Part shown: in pieces, positions 1 through 8,414 of the stretch
How the letters are laid out: each line of letters begins with the position of its first letter
Numbering within the stretch: position 1 is the first letter of the stretch
From: Sulfuricurvum sp.
GTDB lineage: Bacteria > Campylobacterota > Campylobacteria > Campylobacterales > Sulfurimonadaceae
Length of the DNA stretch: 27,927 nucleotides
NCBI GenBank assembly: GCA_024635855.1
Contig: JAGXHZ010000120.1
Coordinates: 1 to 27,927 of the forward strand
Direction: 5' to 3'
Notes under the pieces: generated by a model
The model's database searches: none
Told to the model about the DNA's origin: nothing
The model's input: the letters and a program-made list of their open reading frames with translations, nothing else
Translations under genes and position numbers: made by a program

Positions 1-967
<967 letters not shown>

Positions 968-972
<5 letters not shown>

Positions 973-1393
973 TTCCTATTATGGGCATTCTTTCTAATTT
1001 TTCTACATTTGAAGCCTCTTTGGGCTTTCCTTCATTTAGTTTTGCTTGTTTCTCGTGATACGCTTTCCATTTATCCGCATATTTTTGCAACGTAAACGAT
1101 GTCTCATCCGCAGGAGGGGCTACAACTTCTTTAGTGGTTGTGACTACTTTTCCATCAGGAGATGTCGTTGTTTCGACAGAAGGTGCAGCAGTCATCGGTG
1201 TCCACTCTTCTTTTAACCACTTGTCTAATGATCGCTGCATAGCGCCTCCCTCGGATGCGGCAGTACCACTGGGTGAGACGGTTTGCAGATTACTGTTTTG
1301 AGAGGGAGCAACGCCCGTAGTATTGGCAGCGCACCCGCTTAAAACAAGAGTCGATAAGGCAGTGTAAAGATACGATTTGGCTTTTATGCGCAT
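968..1393 (-). CDS. Small predicted lipoprotein of unknown function
   Basis: This 141-residue protein has a positively charged N-terminus (MRIKAK), a hydrophobic stretch and a lipobox LSGC with the lipidated cysteine at residue 21, so it should be an envelope lipoprotein. Residue 22 is Ala, not Asp, which would favour outer-membrane sorting if the Lol rule applies here. After the anchor comes a Ser/Thr/Pro/Gly-rich linker, then a charged helical region (roughly residues 95-130) ending in a MPIIGK tail. I do not recognise a family. AAAGGA lies about 6 bases before the ATG. The gene stands alone, convergent with fabI and divergent from the porin. The coding call is secure; the function is unknown. 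Confidence 0.85.
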
Positions 1394-1651
1394 GAATTTC
1401 CTTTATGCTAATGTAATCATTTTGAACTAAACCAAACTATACCACAAAGTAATACAGAATGGTTTGATACGGTATAAAAGTAAATGCGACAAAATTGTTT
1501 GGATTGCTTTTTAGAGAATTGATATTAGGTAAACGAATAGTAAATATTTTTTTGGAATAACAGCGTAATTTAAGATTTCCAGCGTTACAATAAACCCGAC
1601 GAAACAAAACAGGGGTAATCCCCAAAGTCAAGTTTTATTTAAGGAGAATCA
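1394..1651. other. Intergenic region between divergent lipoprotein and porin genes
   Basis: This AT-rich, 258-base stretch has no convincing gene; the 64-codon minus-strand reading frame inside it lacks coding character. Candidate -10 elements are TATAGT on the minus strand (1436-1441) for the lipoprotein gene and TATAAA on the plus strand (1473-1478) for the porin, both without a good -35. A short GGGG-TAAT-CCCC hairpin (1612-1623) lies in the presumed porin leader. The porin ribosome binding site is AAGGAG, about 6 bases before its ATG. Confidence 0.4.
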
Positions 1652-2956
1652 ATGAAATTAGTAAAAATGAGTCTAGTAGCCGCAATGGTAATGGGTGCAA
1701 GCGCATTTGCGTTAGATAATGTAAAAGTTAGCGGTGATGCTAAACTTTTCTACGGCACAAATGATATTGGACAAAATGGCTTGTTCGACAAAGGTGATAC
1801 ATATACGGCAGTGACAACGGGAGCAGGTAGTTATGCTGATACAGCGCTTCGTTTGGGTGTAACGGGCGATTTGCTTAAAGGTGTTTCATTTGGTGTGACT
1901 GGTAATGCGGTAAGTACACTTGGTTTGGAAAAGAATCTTGTTTCTAATACATGGACAGGTGCGCATGGTGCTAGATTAGGTGGAAATGGGACTGTTACAG
2001 TAGGTAATGTTAATAATGCTCAAGTAGATGATGTTTGGTGGGTTTCTGAAGCATGGATGGCAGCAACTATGGGTAAAACTACCGCTAAAATCGGTCGTAT
2101 GCAGCTTGATACTCCTTTAGCTTTCTCTGAAACATGGTCAGTTGCAGCAAATACATTTGAAGCAGCGGTTTTGATCAATCAAGACCTTCCTGATACAACT
2201 TTAGTTGGTGCATGGGTAGGAAAAAGTAATGGAGGTGCAAACACGCCACGAACTTTGGGTCTTTTAGGAGCTGATGGTGGTGTTGTAGGCGAGGGCGGAA
2301 CATTTAGTTCATTTTACAATGGAGCGTACGCAGCAGCTATCGTAAATAACTCATGGAAACCTCTTGTTGCTCAAGCATGGTATTACGATGTTGTTAGCGT
2401 TGCGGATGCATTTTGGTTGCAAGCAGATTGGGAATGCCAATTAGTAAAAAATCTTAAAATCGGTGCACAATACGCTGATATTGATTTGAAAAACAGCAGT
2501 GCTGATTCTTCTGCGTATGCATTTAAGCTTAGATATGAAGGTATTGAAAACCTAAAAGTATCAGCAGCTTATTCAGATACAGATAAGGGTGGTGCTTTGA
2601 ACGTGGCTAATATTGCTACAGGAAATCCTCAATCTAAGTTGTACACAGAAGCATGGTGGAATTACGGTTATGTAGGTGCTGCTGGTGCAGAGACTATCAA
2701 CCTTACAGCTGAGTACGATGTAAAAGGTTTGGCAAAATTTGGTGCATACTATACAACAGTTGATAATAATACTGCTGGTAGTGCATTAAATGTTGATGAA
2801 ATTACATTAACTGCGTCTAAATCATTCGGACCATTGGATGCAACTTTGGCATACATCGCTACAGATGCTGATAACCAAAATCTTAATGCAGCTGGAACAG
2901 CTGGAAGTGGTTCACAGTACAATACTGTACAAGCATACTTAACTCTTAACTTCTAA
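1652..2956 (+). CDS. Outer membrane porin, Campylobacterota major-porin type
   Basis: A 434-residue beta-barrel candidate. The Sec signal peptide MKLVKMSLVAAMVMGASAFA is followed by LDNVKVSGDAKLFYGTND, a typical first porin strand. The rest is rich in Gly, Ala, Asn, Tyr and alternating hydrophobic residues (for example KIGAQYADIDL, KFGAYYTTVD), and it ends in the outer-membrane insertion signature QAYLTLNF with a terminal phenylalanine. The resemblance is to the abundant single porins of Sulfurimonas-like bacteria, presumed to give passive diffusion of small solutes. One unusual internal cysteine lies in DWECQL. A strong ribosome binding site precedes the start and an intrinsic terminator overlaps the stop, so the gene is probably monocistronic and highly expressed. 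The substrate cannot be told from sequence. Confidence 0.9.
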   Translation: MKLVKMSLVAAMVMGASAFALDNVKVSGDAKLFYGTNDIGQNGLFDKGDTYTAVTTGAGSYADTALRLGVTGDLLKGVSFGVTGNAVSTLGLEKNLVSNTWTGAHGARLGGNGTVTVGNVNNAQVDDVWWVSEAWMAATMGKTTAKIGRMQLDTPLAFSETWSVAANTFEAAVLINQDLPDTTLVGAWVGKSNGGANTPRTLGLLGADGGVVGEGGTFSSFYNGAYAAAIVNNSWKPLVAQAWYYDVVSVADAFWLQADWECQLVKNLKIGAQYADIDLKNSSADSSAYAFKLRYEGIENLKVSAAYSDTDKGGALNVANIATGNPQSKLYTEAWWNYGYVGAAGAETINLTAEYDVKGLAKFGAYYTTVDNNTAGSALNVDEITLTASKSFGPLDATLAYIATDADNQNLNAAGTAGSGSQYNTVQAYLTLNF

Positions 2957-2967
2957 GAGTTTTTTTC
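2941..2967 (+). terminator. Intrinsic terminator overlapping the porin stop codon
   Basis: An 8-bp stem (2941-2948 with 2954-2961, loop ACTTC) is followed by a run of T residues broken by one C. The right arm begins at the porin TAA stop (2954-2956), so the last codons of the gene form the hairpin. It is AT-rich but correctly arranged for Rho-independent termination. Confidence 0.7.
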
Positions 2968-2970
2968 TTC

Positions 2971-2998
2971 CGTCATTCCCGTCTTCACGGGAATGACG
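2971..2998. repeat. REP-like palindrome with GTCATTCC core
   Basis: A perfect 12-bp stem (2971-2982 with 2987-2998) closes a CTTC loop, just after the porin terminator. It shares the GTCATTCC core with the elements at 25920-25972 and 26859-26887, so it is probably one of a dispersed palindrome family. It is GC-richer than its surroundings. Confidence 0.65.
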
Positions 2999-3004
2999 CT
3001 CTCC

Positions 3005-3033
3005 TTGACTCCCTTTCTTTCATCCGTTATAAT
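3005..3033 (+). promoter_or_regulatory. Strong sigma70-type promoter for the permease gene
   Basis: TTGACT (3005-3010), a spacer of exactly 17 bases, and a perfect TATAAT (3028-3033). The -10 ends only 6 bases before the ATG at 3040. Transcription would therefore start at or next to the start codon, implying a leaderless message. Confidence 0.75.
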
Positions 3034-3039
3034 CAATTT

Positions 3040-3993
3040 ATGAAATATTTACTACGCTCTCTTGCATATACCTTCCTAATGCTTTTTCTTATTTCCCTGA
3101 TTTCATTTGGTGCAATGCACGCAGCACCTAACAGCTTTATGGGTGGTGAGCTTAATCCCAATATGACTCCTGAGAACATTGCACAGCTCAAAGCCATCTA
3201 TGGTCTCGATAAACCGTTGTTTCAACAATATTTCGATTGGGTGGTTAATCTTGCACAGCTTAATTTCGGAATATCGTTTGTTAGTGGTGAGCAAGTGAGT
3301 GAGGTGGTGACTCAACGGCTTCCCGTGACACTGTGGATGAATATGATTGCTTTGGTTGTGACGTTTGTGGTGTCGTTATGGTTGGGTATACGTGCGGCAT
3401 TGCGTTATGAACGTCTCAGCGATCATGTTATTAGCCAGTTTTCGCTTCTTAGCTTTGCGATGCCTTCGTATTATTTGGCATTGGTATTGATGATGATGTT
3501 TAGCGTGACGTTGGGGTGGTTTCCGATCAGCGGATTGCATTCACTTGAGCCGCCAACAGGGATTGGATATTATGGGGATATGGCATGGCATTTAACACTG
3601 CCTATATCTGTGATGGTATTTGTGGGTGTAGGGAGTTTGGCGTTGTATATCCGGTCTCTCACTCTCGAAATTCTCAAAAGCGATTATGTCTATTTTGCGC
3701 GAGTACGAGGAATGAGTGAAAAGATAATCATTCGCCATTATATTCTACCCAATCTTTTACCCCCGATTGTGACGATGCTGGGACTCTCTCTTCCGGGACT
3801 TATCGGTGGATCGGTGATATTGGAATCGATTTTCGCAATTGAGGGGATGGGGCAGCTATTTTATGCCAGTGCTATGAGTCGGGATTATCCGGTGATTATG
3901 GGGATTTTGATGATGAGTGCATTTTTGACACTGATCGGCAATCAAATTGCCGATGCGGTATTGTTGAAGTTGAATCCGTTTGTGAAACGTTAA
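3040..3993 (+). CDS. ABC transporter permease, OppB/DppB (peptide/nickel) family
   Basis: This 317-residue inner-membrane protein has about six hydrophobic segments (near residues 9-29, 98-120, 134-160, 185-204, 240-262 and 283-305). The cytoplasmic EAA-type coupling loop for the ATPase subunit lies near residues 213-240 (AxxRGMSEKxIxxHYILPN). The N-terminal pattern with GLDKPLFQQYFDWV and LNFGISF is typical of OppB/DppB/GsiC permeases that import peptides or nickel complexes. No partner permease, ATPase or binding protein is adjacent; the next gene is nusA on the other strand, so the rest must be encoded elsewhere. There is no ribosome binding site before the ATG, and the promoter abuts the start codon. 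Downstream in-frame ATGs would cut into the first membrane segment, so I keep 3040. The substrate is unknown. Confidence 0.9.
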   Translation: MKYLLRSLAYTFLMLFLISLISFGAMHAAPNSFMGGELNPNMTPENIAQLKAIYGLDKPLFQQYFDWVVNLAQLNFGISFVSGEQVSEVVTQRLPVTLWMNMIALVVTFVVSLWLGIRAALRYERLSDHVISQFSLLSFAMPSYYLALVLMMMFSVTLGWFPISGLHSLEPPTGIGYYGDMAWHLTLPISVMVFVGVGSLALYIRSLTLEILKSDYVYFARVRGMSEKIIIRHYILPNLLPPIVTMLGLSLPGLIGGSVILESIFAIEGMGQLFYASAMSRDYPVIMGILMMSAFLTLIGNQIADAVLLKLNPFVKR

Positions 3994-4006
3994 TTCTTAA
4001 TACTAT

Positions 4007-4078
4007 ATCCCTCGGATCTCGTAGAGCCAGCTTTTTTGGCATACCTGCCAAAATAAGTTGAGCGTTTATGAGAGGGAT
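4007..4078. repeat. Nested palindromic element between convergent genes
   Basis: A 7-bp outer stem (ATCCCTC 4007-4013 with GAGGGAT 4072-4078) encloses a perfect 8-bp hairpin (TTTTGGCA 4034-4041, loop TACC, TGCCAAAA 4046-4053) and a small CTC-GTA-GAG stem (4018-4026). Neither strand has a U-tract after the stems. It could be a bidirectional transcript-end structure, a small non-autonomous repeat or a structured RNA. It is not a canonical tRNA, as no TpsiC loop can be found. Confidence 0.4.
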
Positions 4079-4090
4079 GATTTTCTTTTG

Positions 4091-4118
4091 TTTCTTTTCT
4101 TATTAAAAAGAAAAGAAA
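4091..4118. terminator. AT-rich hairpin downstream of nusA
   Basis: A perfect 11-bp stem (4091-4101 with 4108-4118, loop ATTAAA) made only of pyrimidine/purine runs lies 9 bases beyond the nusA stop. It may help end the convergent nusA and permease transcripts, but its low GC makes it a weak terminator. Confidence 0.35.
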
Positions 4119-4126
4119 GATAACTT

Positions 4127-5248
4127 TTAATTCCCGAATAACGCTTCGAGTGAACCAATTCCCTCTTTTTTCTCCTCGGTAGAACCAGCACTTTCACCTT
4201 GCTCTTTGAGTTCGATGATGTAACCCGTCAGCATGGATGCAAGACGGATGTTGATACCGCTTTTACCGATGGCTTTGGATTTTTGATCACTTGGGAGAGT
4301 GACGATGGCTTTTCGCTCACCGTTTTCATCTTCAGTAACACTGACTGCGCTAATAATAGCAGGACTCATGGCACGAGAGATGAACAGCTCAGGAGATGCG
4401 CTGTACTCAATACAGTCGATATTCTCACCGCAAAGTTCTTCGCTGACTGCGTTGATACGAACTCCTCGAACACCTACGGTTGCACCGATTGGATCGATTT
4501 GAGGTCGGTTAGTGTAGAGGGCGATTTTCGCACGCTCCCCGGGGATACGGGCACATTTTTCGACGATGACGATACCGTCTTTGAGTTCAGGAACCTCCAA
4601 TGCCAGAAGCTCTTCGAGAAATTTAGGTGCGGTACGGGAAAGTTCCATGGAGATACCCGCGATCTTATCCACATTGACACGGCGTACGATGGCGCTAACA
4701 ACATCACCGACTTTAAATTTTTCACCTTTGATACGGCTTTTCATTGGTAATACAGCACGAATCTCATCGATTTCGATGGTGGTGTTTTGGTCGTTATCGA
4801 CGCGTGTTACACGACCGGAAACGATTTGGTTGATTTTATTTTTGTATTTATCGTACAGTTCATTTTCGACAAGGCGCTGAATATGAAACTCAATTTCGCG
4901 GTGGAGTGTAGCAAACGCACTTCGACCGTAGGTTTCAAGCTCATGTTCCATTTGAAGCTGATCGCCGATTTCGGCTTCATCATCGATCTCTTTTGCTGCG
5001 GTGATGCTCATGTAAGCACCGGCAGAATCGCCCTCAAGCTGAGGGGCATCATCGGCAATAACCGTGATGACTTGACGAAGTTTTACTTGTTTGGTTCGAT
5101 CATCAATATCTGCTTCAAACGCGAACGTCGGATTGATAAGACGTTTTGCAGTTTGGATAAATGAGGTTTTGATGGCCTCTGTGACATTTTCACGGTTGAG
5201 ACCTTTTTCACTGGCAATTGAATCAATAATATCTAGCATATTTTCCAT
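4127..5248 (-). CDS. nusA: Transcription termination/antitermination protein NusA
   Basis: NusA binds RNA polymerase and nascent RNA, promoting pausing, intrinsic termination and antitermination. Domain order in this 373-residue protein: N-terminal polymerase-binding domain (about 1-125, with LHREIEFHIQRLVENELYDKYKNKINQIVSG), S1 domain (about 130-200), then two KH domains (about 205-345), the second with the RNA-binding loop IGKSGIN in SDQKSKAIGKSGINIRLAS. It lacks the C-terminal acidic repeats of E. coli NusA (495 residues) and ends in a Glu/Lys/Gly-rich tail, as in other Campylobacterota. The first ATG is chosen because GAGGA is 7 bases upstream; a second Met at codon 4 is possible. The gene is transcribed away from the HP0268-like/miaB operon, the arrangement I remember in C. 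jejuni. Confidence 0.97.
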   Translation of the reverse strand: MENMLDIIDSIASEKGLNRENVTEAIKTSFIQTAKRLINPTFAFEADIDDRTKQVKLRQVITVIADDAPQLEGDSAGAYMSITAAKEIDDEAEIGDQLQMEHELETYGRSAFATLHREIEFHIQRLVENELYDKYKNKINQIVSGRVTRVDNDQNTTIEIDEIRAVLPMKSRIKGEKFKVGDVVSAIVRRVNVDKIAGISMELSRTAPKFLEELLALEVPELKDGIVIVEKCARIPGERAKIALYTNRPQIDPIGATVGVRGVRINAVSEELCGENIDCIEYSASPELFISRAMSPAIISAVSVTEDENGERKAIVTLPSDQKSKAIGKSGINIRLASMLTGYIIELKEQGESAGSTEEKKEGIGSLEALFGN

Positions 5249-5412
5249 AGGATTATCCTCTTATTTGGGTAGATCATAAAAAAATAAAGGGTTATAAAGG
5301 GAGCTTTTTTATGAAGAATAGACAGTATACAAAAAAAACGCTTAATAGGATATTTATTGAAACACCGATATAATCCAAAATCATATAAGAACTCTATTCA
5401 AGGGATACACCA
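5249..5412. promoter_or_regulatory. Divergent promoter region, nusA / HP0268-like-miaB operon
   Basis: On the plus strand a perfect TATAAT (5369-5374) lies 38 bases before the operon's first ATG, with AAGGGA as its ribosome binding site; the -35 region is poor, as is common in Campylobacterota. On the minus strand TATACT (5324-5329) is a candidate -10 for nusA, preceded by a T-rich tract. Confidence 0.5.
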
Positions 5413-5655
5413 ATGGAACTAAAATTTGCACGCACTGAGCTTGACGCAAAACCAAAAAAAGTTGATTTGAAAAAAATCACTGAAATGGTCGAAAAAAACA
5501 ACTCGCTTATTCTCTATTTTGACCGTGAAAATTCACACAAAGATCTTCTTGCATTGCAAGATCACTTCGAGGGTGAAGGCAAAAGTTTTTACATGCGCGA
5601 AGTGAAGTTCGGACTTTCTGCAAGTGAATACATGTATGAGGTTCACATCTTATAA
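5413..5655 (+). CDS. HP0268-like small protein, candidate nuclease
   Basis: An 80-residue cytoplasmic protein that matches in length and pattern the H. pylori protein HP0268 as I remember it, notably the tail [10 protein letters not shown] against the family's xFLYELHII, the central [16 protein letters not shown], and the position next to miaB. HP0268 has been reported as a small MutS-related-fold nuclease with DNA-nicking and ribonuclease activity; that is literature knowledge, not visible here. The conserved Asp/Lys/His residues seem present, but I cannot assign active-site roles without alignment. Its TAA shares one base with the ATG of miaB, so translation of the two is probably coupled. 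It is the first gene of the operon. Family membership is fairly sure; activity is uncertain. Confidence 0.8.
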   Translation: MELKFARTELDAKPKKVDLKKITEMVEKNNSLILYFDRENSHKDLLALQDHFEGEGKSFYMREVKFGLSASEYMYEVHIL

Positions 5656-6956
5656 TGTCTAAAAAACTTTTTATCGAGACGCTTGGATGCGCGATGAACG
5701 TGCGCGATTCGGAGCACATGATTGCAGAGCTTAATGCACGTGAGGGGTATGAGCTTACCACGGATGCACGCGAAGCGGATTTGATTCTCATTAACACCTG
5801 TTCGGTTCGTGAAAAGCCGGTACATAAGCTTTTTTCGGAGCTTGGAGTATTTAAAAGGTTAAAAAAAGCGGATGCCAAAATCGGTGTGTGCGGATGTACA
5901 GCGTCTCATTTGGGTAAAGAGATTATCAAAAGAGCGCCTTACGTCAATTTCGTTCTCGGTGCTCGAAATGTCTCAAAAATCGGTGACATTATTCACAAAG
6001 ACAAAGCGGTTGAAGTTGAGATCGACTATGACGAATCTCAGTTTGCGTTTAAAGATTTTCGTGCCAGCACTTATAAGGCGTACATTAACATTTCTATCGG
6101 ATGCGATAAGCAATGTACCTTTTGTATTGTTCCCAAAACGCGCGGTGATGAAATCTCTATTCCTGCGGATTTGATCGTCGGTGAAGCACGTCGTGCAGTT
6201 GAAAATGGGGCGAAAGAGGTCTTTTTACTGGGTCAAAACGTCAACAATTACGGTCGTCGTTTTTCAGCGGATCAGGAAAAAGTGAACTTTAGTGAGCTTT
6301 TGCGTCGTGTCAGTGCGATAGAGGGGTTGGAGCGTATTCGTTTTACCTCTCCTCATCCGCTTCACATGGATGATGAGTTTATCGAAGAGTTTGCCCGCAA
6401 TCCTAAAATCTGTAAATCAATGCACATGCCATTGCAAAGCGGCTCGAGCGAGATACTTAAAGCAATGAAGCGCGGATACTCCAAAGAGTGGTTTCTAAAT
6501 CGTGCGGCAAAGCTCCGTGAGATGGTTCCTAATGTCAGTATCAGTACCGATATTATTGTGGCATTTCCCGGTGAGAGTGATGAAGATTTTGCTCAAACAA
6601 TGGAGGTCTTGTCTCAGGTTCGTTTCGAGCAGGTGTTTAGTTTTAAATACTCTCCGCGTCCTCATACGGAAGCCGAAGCGTTTACGAATGCGGTAGATTC
6701 CGAGGTGGCATCGGCACGGTTGCATACACTGCAAGCGCATCATGATAGTATTCTCGATGAGATTTCCCTTAGCAACAAAGGTAATATCGTTGAAGTCTAT
6801 TTCGAAGAACTTCGCAATGATGGATACATCGCAGGACGCACCGATAACAATATCGGAGTGAAAGTAAAAGGTAGCGAAGAGTGGCTGGGTAAAATAGCCC
6901 GAGTGAAAATAACGGAGGTTTCCAGAACAGTTCAATACGGGGAAATTATTGTTTAA
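5655..6956 (+). CDS. miaB: tRNA-2-methylthio-N6-dimethylallyladenosine synthase
   Basis: MiaB adds a methylthio group to i6A37 of tRNAs reading UNN codons, using two [4Fe-4S] clusters and S-adenosylmethionine. The 433 residues have the standard layout. The N-terminal methylthiotransferase domain has cysteines at 12 ([12 protein letters not shown]), 49 (NTCSVREK) and 81 (CGCTAS). The radical-SAM core has C150-x3-C154-x2-C157 ([16 protein letters not shown]). A TRAM-type RNA-binding domain occupies roughly the last 65 residues. DSE and VREK distinguish it from RimO, which is also in this window. The ATG overlaps the upstream stop by one base, and the 3' end overlaps the next gene by 8 bases, so it sits mid-operon. 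Confidence 0.97.
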   Translation: MSKKLFIETLGCAMNVRDSEHMIAELNAREGYELTTDAREADLILINTCSVREKPVHKLFSELGVFKRLKKADAKIGVCGCTASHLGKEIIKRAPYVNFVLGARNVSKIGDIIHKDKAVEVEIDYDESQFAFKDFRASTYKAYINISIGCDKQCTFCIVPKTRGDEISIPADLIVGEARRAVENGAKEVFLLGQNVNNYGRRFSADQEKVNFSELLRRVSAIEGLERIRFTSPHPLHMDDEFIEEFARNPKICKSMHMPLQSGSSEILKAMKRGYSKEWFLNRAAKLREMVPNVSISTDIIVAFPGESDEDFAQTMEVLSQVRFEQVFSFKYSPRPHTEAEAFTNAVDSEVASARLHTLQAHHDSILDEISLSNKGNIVEVYFEELRNDGYIAGRTDNNIGVKVKGSEEWLGKIARVKITEVSRTVQYGEIIV

Positions 6957-7572
6957 GAAATTTTCCCGCGCCTTTGCCCTTGCGGTGCTCCCTTTTATTG
7001 GATCATTATTGATCCGATTCATTTACGTAACCTCCAAAAAACGTTTTTATCTCCCTCATGTTATTCCGAATGAACCGGTAATTTTTGCATTTTGGCATGC
7101 GGATCTTTTGATGCAAACGTATGCCTACCATCAGCTTCGCTCTATCCCCAAAATAAAGGTTCTTATCAGTGAACATTTTGATGGAAAAATAATAGCGGCT
7201 GTCAGTCATTTTTTTAAGCTTGGTACGATTCATGGTTCAACAACCCGTGGAGGGGCAAAAGTACTTATCCAAGGCTTAAAAGCCCTCTCGCAAGGGTATG
7301 ACATCGGAATCACCCCCGATGGTCCGAAGGGTCCACGCTACAGTGTTGGTGACGGAGTTATCATCATGGCACAAAAGCGTCATACCAAGGTGATTGTTTT
7401 TCATTGTCGTCCTAGCCGTTACTGGCAGTTTTCAAGCTGGGATCGTTTTGTGGTCCCAAAGCCTTTTGGAACATTAGAGTTTTATGCTTCCCAACCCATC
7501 GATTTAGAGGGATTGGAGATGGAAGAGGCGAAAACTCTTATCAAAGAACATTTAATGAAATATGCATTATGA
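6949..7572 (+). CDS. DUF374-family lysophospholipid acyltransferase-like protein
   Basis: A 207-residue membrane-associated protein with an N-terminal hydrophobic segment (about 8-27) and the DUF374 motifs: [10 protein letters not shown] (near 46-55), [10 protein letters not shown] (near 97-106) and TPDGPKGPR (near 122-130). The family is related to PlsC/LpxL-type acyltransferases and is presumed to move acyl chains onto a membrane lipid or lipid A precursor; the substrate is unproven. The classical HX4D motif is not seen. The start is TTG at 6949 with GGGGA about 6 bases upstream, overlapping the end of miaB by 8 bases; no ATG is suitably placed. The same neighbour follows miaB in H. pylori and C. 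jejuni as I remember them. It overlaps the recombinase gene by 4 bases. Confidence 0.85.
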   Translation: MFKKFSRAFALAVLPFIGSLLIRFIYVTSKKRFYLPHVIPNEPVIFAFWHADLLMQTYAYHQLRSIPKIKVLISEHFDGKIIAAVSHFFKLGTIHGSTTRGGAKVLIQGLKALSQGYDIGITPDGPKGPRYSVGDGVIIMAQKRHTKVIVFHCRPSRYWQFSSWDRFVVPKPFGTLEFYASQPIDLEGLEMEEAKTLIKEHLMKYAL

Positions 7573-8414
7573 GTATTGCATTATTGCATCACGATAAAGA
7601 AGCATTTTTAAAATACCTTGATGGGATGAGGGGATATTCTCCCTTGACGATACGCAGTTACGAAAATTCTATCAATCAGATGTTTGATAAGGCAGATATT
7701 AATGAAGAGGACGGAATACTCAAGATTAATTTGACTCGTCTTCGACTTTATATTTCCCCTTTAAATGCCAAAACAATCTCCGCTAAACTCAGTGCCATAC
7801 GTAGTTTTGTTAAATATTTAGACTCAATGGGCAAGGCGATCGAGCTGCGAGGCGATGAGAGCGTGAAAGTACCGAAAACCTTGCCAAAGCCCATTTCCCA
7901 CGAACATATTATGAGTGCGCTGGTGCATGCGAATTCTTTTGAGAAGTTGATTATTCTATTGCTGTACTCGATGGGATTGCGTATTTCTGAGCTCTCTAAT
8001 CTCAAGATTGCTAATGTTGGAGAGCAATGGTGCCGTGTTTTGGGAAAGGGGAGCAAAGAACGGGATATCCCCATGTTACGCGAAGTATATACCTTGTTTA
8101 AAGAAGCACAAGCTTCCGCCCCCTGCAAAGAATATGTTTTTGAGGAAAGAGGAGAAAAATTAAGCGAAAATAGTCTAAGATATACCCTTATCAAGGCATT
8201 TGCCGGGGTGGGTCTACGGGCCACTCCCCACCAGCTCAGACACGCCTATGCCACGGAGTTATTAAACAACGGTGCTCGAATCGCCGATGTTAGTGAATTA
8301 CTCGGTCATGAAAGTATGGCTACAACACAGATTTATACTAAATTGGGGAGCGCACTAAAAATGGAAAATTATTTACATGCGCACCCATTGTGTACTAAAG
8401 CAGAGGATTCTTAA
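7569..8414 (+). CDS. Tyrosine recombinase, Xer type
   Basis: A 281-residue tyrosine recombinase. The N-terminal SAM-like core-binding domain (about 1-95) contains YSPLTIRSYENSINQMF. The catalytic domain carries all expected residues: Arg138 (GLRISEL), Lys160 in the GKGSKER beta-hairpin, His221 and Arg224 (HQLRH), His247 (LLGHESM) and nucleophile Tyr256 (QIYTKL). Xer enzymes resolve chromosome dimers at dif during division. It is shorter than XerH of Campylobacter and Helicobacter (about 355 residues as I recall) and closer to XerC/XerD. Its location inside a housekeeping operon, with a 4-base ATGA overlap with the acyltransferase, argues for a resident chromosomal Xer protein rather than a phage integrase. 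I found no dif-like site in the window. Confidence 0.88.
   Translation: MSIALLHHDKEAFLKYLDGMRGYSPLTIRSYENSINQMFDKADINEEDGILKINLTRLRLYISPLNAKTISAKLSAIRSFVKYLDSMGKAIELRGDESVKVPKTLPKPISHEHIMSALVHANSFEKLIILLLYSMGLRISELSNLKIANVGEQWCRVLGKGSKERDIPMLREVYTLFKEAQASAPCKEYVFEERGEKLSENSLRYTLIKAFAGVGLRATPHQLRHAYATELLNNGARIADVSELLGHESMATTQIYTKLGSALKMENYLHAHPLCTKAEDS

Noticed and set aside
1437..1631. 64-codon minus-strand reading frame upstream of the porin
   Set aside because: It has no ribosome binding site, its composition follows AT-rich intergenic DNA, and it would fill the porin promoter and leader region.
4058..4064. GTTGAGC resembling an integron attC core
   Set aside because: No matching partner core lies at attC spacing, and no integrase or gene cassette is nearby.
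4007..4078. tRNA gene suggested by a 7-bp closing stem and 72-base length
   Set aside because: There is no TpsiC (GTTCRA) loop, no clear anticodon arm and no CCA context, so it is kept only as a palindromic element.
4199..5164. Several plus-strand reading frames of 67-183 codons opposite nusA
   Set aside because: They are antisense to a clearly conserved nusA, lack binding sites and show no recognisable domain.
7569..8414. Phage or genomic-island integrase
   Set aside because: There is no adjacent tRNA, attachment repeat or phage genes, and the gene overlaps housekeeping neighbours in a conserved operon.
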